Part shown: positions 37,829-47,281 of the stretch, in pieces | How the letters are laid out: each line of letters opens with the position of its first letter | How positions within the stretch are numbered: the first letter of the stretch is position 1 | DNA from: Clostridiaceae bacterium | Lineage (GTDB): Bacteria > Bacillota > Clostridia > Lachnospirales > Lachnospiraceae | Length of the DNA stretch: 58,450 nt | Direction: 5' to 3' | Assembly: GCA_910574345.1 (NCBI GenBank) | Contig: CAJSZV010000028.1 | Coordinates: 1-58,450 of the forward strand | The notes under the pieces: model-generated | Database searches by the model: none | The model's input: the letters and a program-made list of their open reading frames with translations, nothing else | Told to the model about the DNA's origin: nothing | Made by a program: the position numbers and the translations under genes

Positions 37829-38140
37829 TTATCCCTCGTTGTAAAAATCAATGGCATCCATAAGAATGCTCTCTCCATCCAATGCACTGTAATCATCAGG
37901 GTCAATGGAGGTTACTTTCACATTGTGGTCTTTGAGCATCTCCCGATATTCCGGCACCTCTGCCGAAAAATGAGGGCCTAAAAGCAGCACATCAATTCTG
38001 TCTGCATATTCCGCCACCTGTGATTTGCTGACTGCATGGATAGTCACATCCAGCTTTTGCGCTTTCGCAGCTTTTCTCATATTAGCTGCCATAAACCCGG
38101 TAGAAGCCCCAATCCCGCATGCAAGTAAAATTCTGATCAT
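37829..38140 (-). CDS. PTS lactose/cellobiose-type EIIB component
   Basis: A 103-residue phosphoryl carrier. The phosphorylated cysteine is C8 in IRILLACGIGAST, as in the cellobiose EIIB family; the later LLLGPHF segment corresponds to the family LLGPQ motif. ATG at 38138-38140 with GGAG nine bases upstream replaces the ten-residue longer frame. It is the first gene of the PTS structural operon, about 70 bp before EIIC. Confidence 0.9.
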   Translation of the reverse strand: MIRILLACGIGASTGFMAANMRKAAKAQKLDVTIHAVSKSQVAEYADRIDVLLLGPHFSAEVPEYREMLKDHNVKVTSIDPDDYSALDGESILMDAIDFYNEG

Positions 38141-38229
38141 AAAACCATTCTCCTTTCTTTTTCGCATCATTTTCTGTTTCTTATGACATGATTTTAGGTT
38201 ATTTTATCCAATTAATAAAACAAAATTCT

Positions 38230-38273
38230 TTCCGGTATGGCGGCAATACAAACAGATTGCCGCCATACCGGAA
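38230..38273. repeat. perfect 18-bp inverted repeat upstream of the PTS operon
   Basis: TTCCGGTATGGCGGCAAT (38230-38247) and its exact complement (38256-38273) flank an 8-bp spacer. It lies between the regulator's terminator and the EIIB gene, about 90 bp before the EIIB start. It could be the operator or activator site of the PRD regulator encoded next door, or an additional hairpin in RNA. No T run follows on the leftward strand. Confidence 0.7.
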
Positions 38274-38287
38274 AATTCTTTATATTT

Positions 38288-38322
38288 TCCTAAAAAAATA
38301 TGACAGCCGTAAACCGGCTGTC
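38288..38322 (-). terminator. terminator of the PRD regulator gene
   Basis: Read leftward: GACAGCCG and CGGCTGTC (between 38302 and 38322) form a stem with a five-base loop, followed by ATATTTTTTT. It separates the regulator transcript from the PTS structural operon. Confidence 0.85.
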
Positions 38323-38344
38323 CTTAACATCATTTGATCCCTTT

Positions 38345-40237
38345 TTAGTAAATCCGTCTGCAAAATTCTTCAAACGTATTGGTCTTCAAAAGCTCAATAG
38401 TCCTGTTGGTGGAATTAAACAGATCCACCAGCAAATCAAATGCGTCTGTAAAATATTTCATCTCCTGTCGGGATATTCCCACCATTAAAATAAAGTGTAC
38501 ATTCTTTCTTCCCCATGGGATAGGCATACTGTTGTGTACCACGCAGATAAAAGATTTTTCCGCGCTCTCGCTGATGGCATGTGGCATAGCCAATACATCC
38601 GTAAATGCCGTACTGGAAACTGATTCCCGCAAAAGCACATCCTGAATGAAAGCTTCTTTTATATAACCATGTTCCAGACACCTCTCCCCCATAAATCTGA
38701 TATATGCTTCTTCATTCTCAAGAACCAGATTACGGAAATACAGTTCCTTATGAAACAGCCCCTGAAAAAAGATCCGTATATGCATCTGTTCTTTTTCCTG
38801 TTCAATCTCATCTAATTTTTCCCGGATCTGATCCAGGTTTTTCCTGGTGAGAATCGGACTGACCTGCACAATATGTTTTCCTTCCGTTTCCACCGGCAGT
38901 GTGGTAATGACCATATCACTGACTGTTGCGTGTTTTAGAAAACAGCTGATGGAAAGCACATTACGGATCAAAAGGCGACCCTTAAACATTTCATTTATTT
39001 CGTTGACCAGTTTCTTTGAGTAGGCGTGATAAGATTCCACTACAATGGTACAAGTAATCAATTCCCTATGTTGTTTGCTGTTTTCCAGATAAGCACCAAA
39101 ATGGAAAGCGATAAAAGCAATCTCATCCTCATGAAAAGTTACCCTGTAAATATTGGAAAAATTATGGGCGAAAAATACAGCCATATCATAAACCGGAGCG
39201 TAATCTTTTTTCAGCTGAGGGCCTACGGGATTGGGAATCCCCATCTGATATGCACACCTCTGATATGCATAATATACATGAAGAACAAACTGCATAATAA
39301 AATCATTATCAAATTCAGGAATACAGTACCGTTCAGATACCATAGAGAGAATGGAGGTTACATTGCTGATAAACTCATAGCTGATAACACTCCGGATATC
39401 CACAGTCTCATGTTCTGCAGACAATGCAATAAGAATCAGTATCTGCTGATAATCTTTTTCCGGAATCTGAATTCCATGATTCTCCAAAAAATTATCAGAA
39501 ATCATATCCGCCAGAACCTTGATCTCCTCTCTGTCATACAAAGACTCCATAATCCCTTCTGTAGAAACACGGGGCTCCTGCTCTTCTAAGTGATCCCCTG
39601 ACTGGAGCCGGATCAAAATCACCAGAATATGTACCATCAGGTTATTCAGAGAATAATCGTTCAAATAGATCTGAGCCTTTTCAAAAACAGGATACAGCTC
39701 CTTCATAATCCCATCCACATCCTGATCCGGGAACAGCTGAAGAAGTGACTCATCCGTATTCCAGAAACTATAAGAATCACTGGTTGCAATATATCCGATA
39801 AGTCTTCTTTTATTTCTCTCGCTTCCTTTAAGATAAAACTGATAATTGCTGGATTCGATGCGCAGCCCATATTCCTTCACCATACTTTTGATCTGAGGGA
39901 TGATCCCGTTCACCACCGTACTGGCACTGACAAAAAGCCGGTCCGCCTCATCAAAGGCATTGATCCCCTCTTTATTGGTCAGCAAATCCGATAAAACCTG
40001 CCAGGATCTGGACTTATTTTCAGAAAGGGTATTATCGCTCATAAGTGTCCCTTCCCTCAGACAATATCCTTCATGGGAAGAAACAATGGATACTTCCCCG
40101 CTTTCGTTGAGAATTCTGATATAATTGCGGATTGTCCTTTCACTGGTTCCCAGCATTCCCGCCAGAATCGCCGCCGGAATACTCTGCTTTGTTTCCGAAA
40201 GAATCCGAAGCAGTTCTTTTTGCTTGTTGGTTTTCAT
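38345..40237 (-). CDS. PRD-containing transcriptional regulator with C-terminal EIIA domain (LicR/ManR class)
   Basis: A 630-residue PTS-controlled activator. Order: N-terminal HTH (about 1-60; IPAAILAGMLGTSERTIRNYI), a second HTH-like segment, two PTS regulation domains in the middle with histidines that receive phosphate, an EIIB-like segment near 400-460, and a fructose/mannitol-type EIIA domain whose active histidine is about H553 in AMPHAIS. This is the DNA-binding class, not the RNA antiterminator BglG. ATG at 40235-40237 with AAGGAG nine bases upstream is chosen; the longer frame overlaps the HPr gene. It should switch on the PTS operon downstream, perhaps through the inverted repeat at 38230. 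Confidence 0.92.
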   Translation of the reverse strand: MKTNKQKELLRILSETKQSIPAAILAGMLGTSERTIRNYIRILNESGEVSIVSSHEGYCLREGTLMSDNTLSENKSRSWQVLSDLLTNKEGINAFDEADRLFVSASTVVNGIIPQIKSMVKEYGLRIESSNYQFYLKGSERNKRRLIGYIATSDSYSFWNTDESLLQLFPDQDVDGIMKELYPVFEKAQIYLNDYSLNNLMVHILVILIRLQSGDHLEEQEPRVSTEGIMESLYDREEIKVLADMISDNFLENHGIQIPEKDYQQILILIALSAEHETVDIRSVISYEFISNVTSILSMVSERYCIPEFDNDFIMQFVLHVYYAYQRCAYQMGIPNPVGPQLKKDYAPVYDMAVFFAHNFSNIYRVTFHEDEIAFIAFHFGAYLENSKQHRELITCTIVVESYHAYSKKLVNEINEMFKGRLLIRNVLSISCFLKHATVSDMVITTLPVETEGKHIVQVSPILTRKNLDQIREKLDEIEQEKEQMHIRIFFQGLFHKELYFRNLVLENEEAYIRFMGERCLEHGYIKEAFIQDVLLRESVSSTAFTDVLAMPHAISESAEKSFICVVHNSMPIPWGRKNVHFILMVGISRQEMKYFTDAFDLLVDLFNSTNRTIELLKTNTFEEFCRRIY

Positions 40238-40293
40238 CTGTTGTGACTCCTTATTTTGTACTGATGGAGATAATCCCGGGCAAAGACCTTCTG

Positions 40294-40551
40294 TCAGAGA
40301 TTCCTCTCTATAAAACCGCTTAGAACGTCCATAGCCTCTTCTTCCTGTTCCCCGTCTGTTTTCAGAATAATCTCTTCCCCACATTTCACCTGGAGACCGG
40401 CAACTGCCATGATTCTTTTGGCATCCGTTTCCTTTCCCCTGACACCTATAGTCACTTTACAGGGAAATGACATTGCCGTCTTTACCAGATATCCAGCTGG
40501 CTGGGCATGCAAACCCATCTTATCATGAATAACATATCTGAATTCTCTCAA
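40294..40551 (-). CDS. HPr-like PTS phosphocarrier lacking Ser46
   Basis: An 85-residue HPr paralogue. With TTG at 40549-40551 as start (AGGAGG seven bases upstream; no ATG fits), the numbering matches canonical HPr exactly: H15 in KMGLHAQPAG is present, but Arg17 of the usual GLHARPA is Gln, and Ser46 of the usual KSIMGV is Arg (AKRIMAV). It can still carry phosphate from enzyme I but cannot be phosphorylated by HPr kinase, so it should not serve as CcpA co-repressor. It is encoded directly before the PRD regulator and likely serves the local PTS or regulator. The housekeeping ptsH must be elsewhere. Confidence 0.88.
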   Translation of the reverse strand: MREFRYVIHDKMGLHAQPAGYLVKTAMSFPCKVTIGVRGKETDAKRIMAVAGLQVKCGEEIILKTDGEQEEEAMDVLSGFIERNL

Positions 40552-40671
40552 CCTTTCTCCTCCTGTACTTCCCAATATGGAATCTATTTCTTTTCTCCTT
40601 TTCTTTTCCAGAAAATTATATCATAAAGCGCTGTATAGAGACAATCCCATATACAATTTTTCCCTGGATAC

Positions 40672-40706
40672 AAAAAGGAGCCCCCGGATACATTCCGGAA
40701 AGCTCC
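40672..40706 (-). terminator. terminator of the fatty-acid operon
   Basis: Read leftward, GGAGC...TCCGG and CCGGA...GCTCC form a stem interrupted by a small bulge (40677-40706), followed by TTTTTG. It lies just past the stop of the nitronate monooxygenase-like gene. Confidence 0.8.
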
Positions 40707-40714
40707 AAACTTTC

Positions 40715-41860
40715 TTATTTTCCACCTGTCAATTCCCTCATTACCTCATCCACCGTCTCTATCTTCTCGGCCCTGTATGCATTGCTTCCGCAGAACAATA
40801 ATCCGTGATCCAGATCCCCCTCTGCCGCATTGACAAGAGCCTTTGTAATACAATAAGGGGTAGAAGAAGGATCACACATCTCCAGACACTGGTAACACCT
40901 CTCAGGGGCAATACGACCTCTCCCCGCCTCTCTTAAAAACGGATTCACAATGGCCCGCCCAGGCATTCCCACCGGGCTTTTAGTAATCACGATATCCTCT
41001 TTTTTAGCCTGGATATACGCCTCCTTGTAACACAGGGGTGCGTCACACTCCACCGTGGTTACAAAGCGGGTAGCTACCTGGACCCCCGATGCCCCCAGTT
41101 CAAACTGATGAAGCACATCCCCATGATCATAGATCCCTCCGGCTGTCACCACGGGAATCCTGGTCTCGTATTTCTCCTCATAGGCTCGTACAACCTTCAG
41201 GATTTCCCCTATCTCTCTGTCATAGGCATCCCTGTCGTACGTCCTGGCTGTATCCATAGTATCGACTCCGTACTCCTTAAGCTGTTCCCTGGAAAATCCC
41301 AGATGACCACCGGCCAGAGGGCCTTCGATTACCACCAGATCCGGCGCTTTTCCATACCTTCTGTCCCAGAATCTGCAGATCACACCGGCTGACTTTGCCG
41401 TGGAGACAATGGGGGCTATCTTCGTCCCGCCCTTTTCCTCCGGCTTCCTGCTGCCTTCTTTTACTGCCTCCTCTTCAGCTTCCTTCACATACTCAGGAAG
41501 AGACACCGGCAGCCCGGCTCCCGATATGATGATATCCGCCCCCGCCTTCACCGCTGCCTTCACATATTCTTTATACTGTCTTGTAGCCACCATAATGTTG
41601 AATCCTATGGCCCCATGGGGAGCAATCTCTCTTGCCATATCCAATTCCCTCTTTATGGCTCTTAAGTTTGCCCTAAGGGGCTTCTCTTCAAAATCCGGTT
41701 CACCAAATCCGATCTGAGCCGTGGAGATGATTCCCAGGCCACCGGCCACTGCCACTGCCCCGGCCAGGCCGTGAAGGCTGATTCCCACACCCATGCCTCC
41801 CTGAATCACCGGCTTTTCCACTGTCAGATCCCCTATTACCAACGGTTTTATCTGTCCCAT
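40715..41860 (-). CDS. nitronate monooxygenase / FabK-like flavoprotein
   Basis: A 381-residue FMN-dependent TIM-barrel oxidoreductase of the 2-nitropropane dioxygenase family. N-terminal VIQGGMGVGIS, the catalytic-type histidine in GPLAGGHLGF, the FMN-phosphate segment VVTAGGIYD and GASGVQVATRF are visible. It carries a cysteine-containing C-terminal extension (ERCYQCLEMCDPS) absent from the FabK of this operon. It is the last gene of the fab operon, 32 bp after accDA. It may detoxify nitronates or act as an accessory enoyl reductase; sequence cannot decide. ATG at 41860 follows AGGAG. Confidence 0.85.
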   Translation of the reverse strand: MGQIKPLVIGDLTVEKPVIQGGMGVGISLHGLAGAVAVAGGLGIISTAQIGFGEPDFEEKPLRANLRAIKRELDMAREIAPHGAIGFNIMVATRQYKEYVKAAVKAGADIIISGAGLPVSLPEYVKEAEEEAVKEGSRKPEEKGGTKIAPIVSTAKSAGVICRFWDRRYGKAPDLVVIEGPLAGGHLGFSREQLKEYGVDTMDTARTYDRDAYDREIGEILKVVRAYEEKYETRIPVVTAGGIYDHGDVLHQFELGASGVQVATRFVTTVECDAPLCYKEAYIQAKKEDIVITKSPVGMPGRAIVNPFLREAGRGRIAPERCYQCLEMCDPSSTPYCITKALVNAAEGDLDHGLLFCGSNAYRAEKIETVDEVMRELTGGK

Positions 41861-41892
41861 GCCTCTCTCCTGTTGTTGTGCATAAACATCTG

Positions 41893-43614
41893 CTATATCA
41901 CCCTGAACCGGTTATATCTCTGTTCCTGAAGTTCAATACTGCTCTTCTTCCCATACTCACTCAGAAATCTTCCGATTTCCTTATCCATCTCAAGAGCAAT
42001 CTCTCCTAAATTTTCGCCGTTTCCAGGCTCATGTTCCGGTATGATCTTCTCGATAATCCCTAACTTCAAAAGATCCCCGGCAGTAATCTTCATAACTCCT
42101 GCCGCTTCGTCGGCTCTCTTGCTGTCCTTCCATAAAATCGAAGCAAATCCTTCCGGAGACAGAACGGAATAGACGGCATTCTCCATCATCCATACCTCAT
42201 TGGCCACCGCCATAGCCAGGGCGCCGCCGCTTCCCCCTTCACCGATAACAATGGAAAGCACAGGAACCTTCAGATCCGACATCTCAAACAAATTTCTGGC
42301 AATGGCTTCCCCCTGGCCTCTCTCCTCCGCCTCAATACCGCAGAAAGCCCCCGGTGTATCCACAAAACATATAACAGGCCGCCCAAAGGCTTCCGCCTGC
42401 TTCATAAGCCTTAAAGCCTTCCGATATCCTTCAGGAGAGGGCATGCCAAAATTCCTCTTAATATTATCCTTTGTGGTTTTCCCCTTTTGCTGACCGATAA
42501 CCGTAACCGGCCTTCCATGGAACATGGCGATTCCGCCTATAATGGCTCCGTCGTCGCCAAAATACCGGTCACCATGAAATTCCATAAAATCGTCAAATAT
42601 CTCGTCTATATAATCACCGGCTGCAGGACGGTCCGATCTGCGGGACAGCTGTACATGCTCCCATGGAGTTTTTCCACCAACCGGAAAATTTTCAGAAGAA
42701 CAATCCACAGAACTTTCGTCCTTATCCACTTTCGTTTGTCCGCCTTCCGGCTCCGGCACATCAGTCTTATGCATCTTTAGGATTCTTCCCAGAGTACTCT
42801 TCATCTCCTCTCTGGGAACAATCCGGTCCACAAACCCATGGTCCAGCAAAAACTCTGATCTCTGAAAGCCTTCCGGAAGCTTCTGCCCTATGGTCTGCTG
42901 AATCACTCTGGGACCGGCAAAACCGATTAAAGCCCCCGGTTCCGCCAGGATAATATCGCCCAGCATGGCAAAACTAGCTGTGACTCCTCCCGTAGTAGGA
43001 TCCGTAAGAACGCTGACGAACAAAAGTCCCTCCTCGTGATGTCTCTTTAAGGCAGCGCTGGTTTTGGCCATCTGCATCAGGGATACGCACCCTTCCTGCA
43101 TCCTGGCGCCTCCTGAACAGGCGAATATAATGACGGGAATCCTTTCCTTCGTAGCCCGTTCCACCATACAGGTAATTTTCTCGCCTACCACATGGCCCAT
43201 ACTGCTCATTAAAAATCTGGCGTCGCAGACACCTATGGCCGCCTTTTCTCCCTCAATCGAACATGTTCCTGTGACTATGGCCTCATTTAATTTTGTCTTC
43301 TCCCTGGCTGCCCGGACTTTTTCCTCATAGCCTGGGAAATCCAGAGGATTATAAAATTCCGTCTCCTGGTTCCACTCTTCAAAAGTTCCTGCATCTGCGG
43401 TGATCTCTATTCTTCTCATGGCATGAACACGGAAATAAGAGCTGCATTTGGGGCAGATGTAGTAATTATTCTTCACATCCTCCCCAAGAATCGGCTGCCC
43501 GCATTTTCTGCATTTTCTCCACAAGCCTTCGGGAATGCCCGGCTTTGGCCCTGTTTGACCTTTGTACTTTGTATCAATTAATGTATATGTTTTCTTAAAC
43601 ATATCTCTGAGCAT
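41893..43614 (-). CDS. accDA: acetyl-CoA carboxylase carboxyltransferase, fused beta-alpha subunits
   Basis: Carboxyltransferase that moves the carboxyl group from biotin to acetyl-CoA to make malonyl-CoA. Normally two proteins (AccD and AccA), here one of 573 residues. The AccD half has the C4 zinc ribbon (CRKCGQPI ... ICPKCSSYF) and [12 protein letters not shown]; after a charged linker (about 280-320) the AccA half follows with [19 protein letters not shown] and [11 protein letters not shown] favour ATG at 43612-43614, which has AGGAG 11 bases upstream; ATG at 43633 is seven codons longer with a poorer site. It follows accC by about 50 bp. Confidence 0.92.
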   Translation of the reverse strand: MLRDMFKKTYTLIDTKYKGQTGPKPGIPEGLWRKCRKCGQPILGEDVKNNYYICPKCSSYFRVHAMRRIEITADAGTFEEWNQETEFYNPLDFPGYEEKVRAAREKTKLNEAIVTGTCSIEGEKAAIGVCDARFLMSSMGHVVGEKITCMVERATKERIPVIIFACSGGARMQEGCVSLMQMAKTSAALKRHHEEGLLFVSVLTDPTTGGVTASFAMLGDIILAEPGALIGFAGPRVIQQTIGQKLPEGFQRSEFLLDHGFVDRIVPREEMKSTLGRILKMHKTDVPEPEGGQTKVDKDESSVDCSSENFPVGGKTPWEHVQLSRRSDRPAAGDYIDEIFDDFMEFHGDRYFGDDGAIIGGIAMFHGRPVTVIGQQKGKTTKDNIKRNFGMPSPEGYRKALRLMKQAEAFGRPVICFVDTPGAFCGIEAEERGQGEAIARNLFEMSDLKVPVLSIVIGEGGSGGALAMAVANEVWMMENAVYSVLSPEGFASILWKDSKRADEAAGVMKITAGDLLKLGIIEKIIPEHEPGNGENLGEIALEMDKEIGRFLSEYGKKSSIELQEQRYNRFRVI

Positions 43615-43667
43615 GATCTTGGTTTCTCCTTTCATTCCCTGTCAGGCAGAATCAAAAGCAGTTTTTG

Positions 43668-45020
43668 TCATTTTCCATATTCGGGAAAATACGTGGGTAT
43701 AAAATGGGTATCCGTATCACCATTTTGAAATGCCTCATGATTCAGTATCTCATACTGAAAATCCAGATTGGTCTCGATTCCCTCAATCACCAGTTCTCCC
43801 AGGGCACTTCTCATCTTGGCCACAGCTGACTTCCTGTCCTTTCCGTGAACAATCAGTTTTAACAGCATGGAATCATAGTTGGGCGGAACCCTATAATCAC
43901 TGTAAATGTGACTGTCTACCCTGACTCCATTGCCTCCCGGAGTGTGCACATTGGTAATCAAACCGGGGCAGGGCATAAAATGTCTGGCCGGGTTCTCCGC
44001 ATTGATTCTGCACTCAATGGCATGGCCTTCAATCCGAATCTGATCCTGGGTCACGGACAAAGGCTCCCCTGCCGCTATCCTGATCTGCTCCCTAATCAGA
44101 TCCATGCCTGTCACCATCTCCGTTACAGGATGTTCCACCTGAATTCTGGTATTCATTTCCATAAAATAAAAATTCTTGTTCTTATCAAGAAGGAACTCAA
44201 TGGTCCCTGCATTTTCATACCCTACTGTCCTGGCAGCCAAAATGGCTGTCTCCCCCATTTTTTTGCGGAGCTCTTTGGAGATGGCAATAGACGGCGACTC
44301 CTCAAGAACTTTCTGATGCCGCCTCTGAATCGAACAGTCCCTCTCTCCCAAATGTACCACATGTCCCTGCTTATCCGCCAGGATTTGAAATTCTATATGT
44401 CTCGGCTTCTCAATATACCGCTCCAAATACATAGTATCATCCGAAAATCCTTTTACGGACTCCATCTGGGCATTTTGAAAATTGGCATCAAAATCTTCGG
44501 GGCCGTAAGAAATCCTCATACCCTTACCGCCGCCGCCTGAGGAAGCCTTAATCATTACCGGGTAGCCGATCTGTTCTGCCATGGCTTTTGCCTCTTCCGC
44601 CTTTCGAACCGGCTCCTTACTTCCCGGCACCACAGGAACACCGGCTTCCATCATGGTTTTCCTGGCCTCCGATTTATTGCCCATCTTATTGATCAGCTCT
44701 GCCGAAGGGCCGATAAATACAATATTGCACTTTTCACACAACTCTGCAAACCGGGCATTCTCTGACAAAAAGCCAAAACCCGGATGAATGGCCTCGGCTT
44801 TCATGGCCACAGTGGCGGAAATAATCCGCTCCATATTCAGATAGCTTTCCGAGGAAGGAGCAGGCCCGATGCAGATAGCCTCATCCGCCAGCAGCGTGTG
44901 AAGAGAATCCCGGTCCGCCTCCGAGTATACGGCCACGGTCTTGATTCCCATCTCCCTGCAGGCCCGGATAATCCGCACCGCAATCTCTCCCCGGTTGGCA
45001 ACTAATATCTTTGTAAACAT
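43668..45020 (-). CDS. accC: biotin carboxylase subunit of acetyl-CoA carboxylase
   Basis: A 450-residue ATP-grasp enzyme that carboxylates biotin on AccB. MFTKILVANRGEIAVRI is the standard N-terminus; the glycine-rich loop KASSGGGGKGMR, the metal site FYFMEMNTRIQVEHPVTE and GHAIECRINAE are all present. ATG at 45020 follows AGGTG. It sits between fabZ and accDA with 11 bp to fabZ. Length is normal. Confidence 0.96.
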   Translation of the reverse strand: MFTKILVANRGEIAVRIIRACREMGIKTVAVYSEADRDSLHTLLADEAICIGPAPSSESYLNMERIISATVAMKAEAIHPGFGFLSENARFAELCEKCNIVFIGPSAELINKMGNKSEARKTMMEAGVPVVPGSKEPVRKAEEAKAMAEQIGYPVMIKASSGGGGKGMRISYGPEDFDANFQNAQMESVKGFSDDTMYLERYIEKPRHIEFQILADKQGHVVHLGERDCSIQRRHQKVLEESPSIAISKELRKKMGETAILAARTVGYENAGTIEFLLDKNKNFYFMEMNTRIQVEHPVTEMVTGMDLIREQIRIAAGEPLSVTQDQIRIEGHAIECRINAENPARHFMPCPGLITNVHTPGGNGVRVDSHIYSDYRVPPNYDSMLLKLIVHGKDRKSAVAKMRSALGELVIEGIETNLDFQYEILNHEAFQNGDTDTHFIPTYFPEYGK

Positions 45021-45031
45021 AAGACAATCAC

Positions 45032-45454
45032 CTATCCGATCATAAATGTCAGTTCTGCCGATACTGCAACTTTTCCGTCCACCGTAGCCGTAGCCTGACC
45101 GATACCCATAGGCCCTTTCCGTTTGATAATCTCACATTCCAGACGCAGTTTATCTCCGGGAACGACTTTTCTTTTAAACCTGGCATGATTAATGGCCCCG
45201 AAATAAGCGGTTTTTCCCTTATTCTCTTCCAGACTTAAAATAGCCACAGCCCCTACCTGAGCCAGAGCCTCCACCATAAGCACTCCGGGCATCACCGGTT
45301 CCTGGGGAAAATGGCCTTTAAACTGAGGCTCATCATAAGTCACGCATTTATATCCCACGGCCTTCACTCCCGGCTCCAGTTCCTCAATACAGTCAATCAG
45401 CAGAAACGGATGGCGGTGAGGAATGATCTCCTGAATTTCTTTAATTCCCAACAT
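45032..45454 (-). CDS. fabZ: 3-hydroxyacyl-ACP dehydratase
   Basis: A 140-residue hot-dog-fold dehydratase of fatty-acid elongation. The catalytic histidine lies in [12 protein letters not shown] and the partner glutamate in [11 protein letters not shown]. It also has the conserved [16 protein letters not shown] at 45454 follows GGGAG. It sits between accB and accC, as in other clostridial fab operons. Confidence 0.95.
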   Translation of the reverse strand: MLGIKEIQEIIPHRHPFLLIDCIEELEPGVKAVGYKCVTYDEPQFKGHFPQEPVMPGVLMVEALAQVGAVAILSLEENKGKTAYFGAINHARFKRKVVPGDKLRLECEIIKRKGPMGIGQATATVDGKVAVSAELTFMIG

Positions 45455-45484
45455 ATTTATCTCCCTTTCTCTCAGGACATATGG

Positions 45485-46021
45485 TTATCGTATTCGGAAC
45501 AGAGGCTGGCCGTATTCCACCACATCCTCATTATTCACCAGAATCGCTTCCACTACACCGTCATATTCACTTTCAATCTCGTTCATCAGCTTCATGGCCT
45601 CGATAATTCCCAGCACCTGCCCTTTTTTCACCCTGTCTCCTACTTCCACAAAACTATGGGCTTCCGGTGAAGGTGCGCTGTAAAAGATTCCCACCAGGGG
45701 AGACACCACTACCTTATCGGAACTGATATCCCCTCCCGAAACTGCTGTTAAACCCTCAGAAACCATGGCTGCAGGCGCAGGCACTGCAGGACTCTGAGCC
45801 CCTTTGTTTGCCGCGGATACTTCCGGTGCTCCACCTGCTGCCGGCCCTCCGGCGGTCCCTTTGGTCAGTACAGAAGATACTGCAGCTGCCCCTCCTTCAC
45901 ACGGCACTGTCCCAGGCTCCCGTTTCAGGCAGACTTTCACGCCTCCGTCTTCCACATGGAGTTCTGTCAGAGAATGCTCCGTAAATGCCTGAATCAATGT
46001 AAGAATATTTTGAATCTCCAT
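45485..46021 (-). CDS. accB: biotin carboxyl carrier protein of acetyl-CoA carboxylase
   Basis: A 178-residue carrier. Short N-terminal helical part, a long Ala/Gly/Pro/Val-rich flexible linker (about 35-100), then the biotinyl domain with the modified lysine K144 in GIIEAMKLMNEIE. ATG at 46021 follows AGGAGG. It lies between fabF and fabZ, 24 bp after fabF. Confidence 0.95.
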   Translation of the reverse strand: MEIQNILTLIQAFTEHSLTELHVEDGGVKVCLKREPGTVPCEGGAAAVSSVLTKGTAGGPAAGGAPEVSAANKGAQSPAVPAPAAMVSEGLTAVSGGDISSDKVVVSPLVGIFYSAPSPEAHSFVEVGDRVKKGQVLGIIEAMKLMNEIESEYDGVVEAILVNNEDVVEYGQPLFRIR

Positions 46022-46045
46022 TATCTGCCTCCTGTTATCTTCCTG

Positions 46046-47281
46046 CTATTCAAACCGTTTTACAACCAGACTTGCGTTGTGGCCTCCGAATCCCAGAGAA
46101 TTAGTAATGGCATATCGAATATCCGCCTTTACGCCTTCCCCTTTTGTATAATTCAGATCGCACCCTTCATCCTCTGTTATAAGCCCTGCCGTAGCATGAA
46201 TGAAACCCTCTGTTATGGCTTTTATGCAGGCGATGAATTCCACCCCTCCTGCCGCTCCCAAAAGGTGTCCCACCATAGACTTGGTGGAATTAACAGGAAC
46301 CTGATAAGCATGATCGCCGAGAGCCAGCTTTATGGCCTTGGTCTCAAAAAGATCATTATGGTGAGTTCCCGTTCCGTGGGCATTGACATAATCAATTTCC
46401 TGAGGCTTCACTCCGGCATCATCCATGGCCGTTTCCATAGCCTTGGCTGCGCCGCTTCCGTCCTCTGCCGGCGATGTAATATGGTAAGCGTCACAGGTTG
46501 CGCCGTATCCCGCCAGTTCCCCGTAGATTTTTGCGCCTCTTGCAAGAGCATGGTCCAAATCTTCCAGAACCACAACGCCGGCTCCCTCCCCCATGACAAA
46601 TCCGTCTCTATCCTTGTCAAAAGGAATGGACGCCCTCAAAGGATCTGTGGAAGTGCTGAGAGCCGTCAATGCGCCGAATCCGGCAATGCTCAAAGGCGTA
46701 ATGGAACTTTCCGTTCCCCCTGCCACCATCACATCGGCTTCCCCATACTGGATGGACCGAAAAGCCTCGCCGATAGAATGGGTTCCTGTAGCGCAGGCGG
46801 TCACCACATTAAAACATTTTCCTTTGAGACCGAACTGAATGGCCACATTGCCGGCAGCCATATTGCTGATCATCATAGGCACCAAAAGAGGGTTCACTCT
46901 GTTCGGTCCTTTATCCAGCATCTTCTTATATTCCCGTTCAATGGACTGCAGACTTCCGATTCCCGATCCGATACATACGCCTACCCGGTAAGTGTCTTCA
47001 TTGTCCATGCAGATGCCCGAATTCTCCAAAGCTTCCTTTGCCGCTGCAACTGCAAACTGGGAAAACCGTTCCATTCTTTTGGCCGTCTTCGGATCCATGA
47101 AATTTTTTCCGTCAAATCCTTTTACTTCCGCCGCCAGTTTCACTTTATAATTCTCTGTGTCAAATGCGGTAATAGGCCCGATTCCAACCTTCTTACTCTT
47201 AAGACCCTGCCAAAATTCTTCCACACTGTTACCGATAGGGGTGATTGCTCCCATTCCGGTTACAACAACTCTCCTGCTCAT
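46046..47281 (-). CDS. fabF: 3-oxoacyl-ACP synthase II
   Basis: A 411-residue condensing enzyme for chain elongation. The thiolase-fold triad is C163 (VTACATGTH), H302 (AHGTGTHHND) and H339 (GHLLGAAGG). The longest frame starts at 47374 and overlaps fabG; ATG at 47279-47281, with AAAGGA upstream and the conserved MSRRVVVTGMG start, gives the usual length. It follows fabG by about 65 bp. Confidence 0.95.
   Translation of the reverse strand: MSRRVVVTGMGAITPIGNSVEEFWQGLKSKKVGIGPITAFDTENYKVKLAAEVKGFDGKNFMDPKTAKRMERFSQFAVAAAKEALENSGICMDNEDTYRVGVCIGSGIGSLQSIEREYKKMLDKGPNRVNPLLVPMMISNMAAGNVAIQFGLKGKCFNVVTACATGTHSIGEAFRSIQYGEADVMVAGGTESSITPLSIAGFGALTALSTSTDPLRASIPFDKDRDGFVMGEGAGVVVLEDLDHALARGAKIYGELAGYGATCDAYHITSPAEDGSGAAKAMETAMDDAGVKPQEIDYVNAHGTGTHHNDLFETKAIKLALGDHAYQVPVNSTKSMVGHLLGAAGGVEFIACIKAITEGFIHATAGLITEDEGCDLNYTKGEGVKADIRYAITNSLGFGGHNASLVVKRFE

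Noticed and set aside
38345-40237. Possibility that the PRD protein is an RNA antiterminator with a RAT site in the 38230 inverted repeat
   Set aside because: The N-terminus is a DNA-binding helix-turn-helix, not a CAT RNA-binding domain, so this is a DNA-binding activator of the LicR/ManR class.
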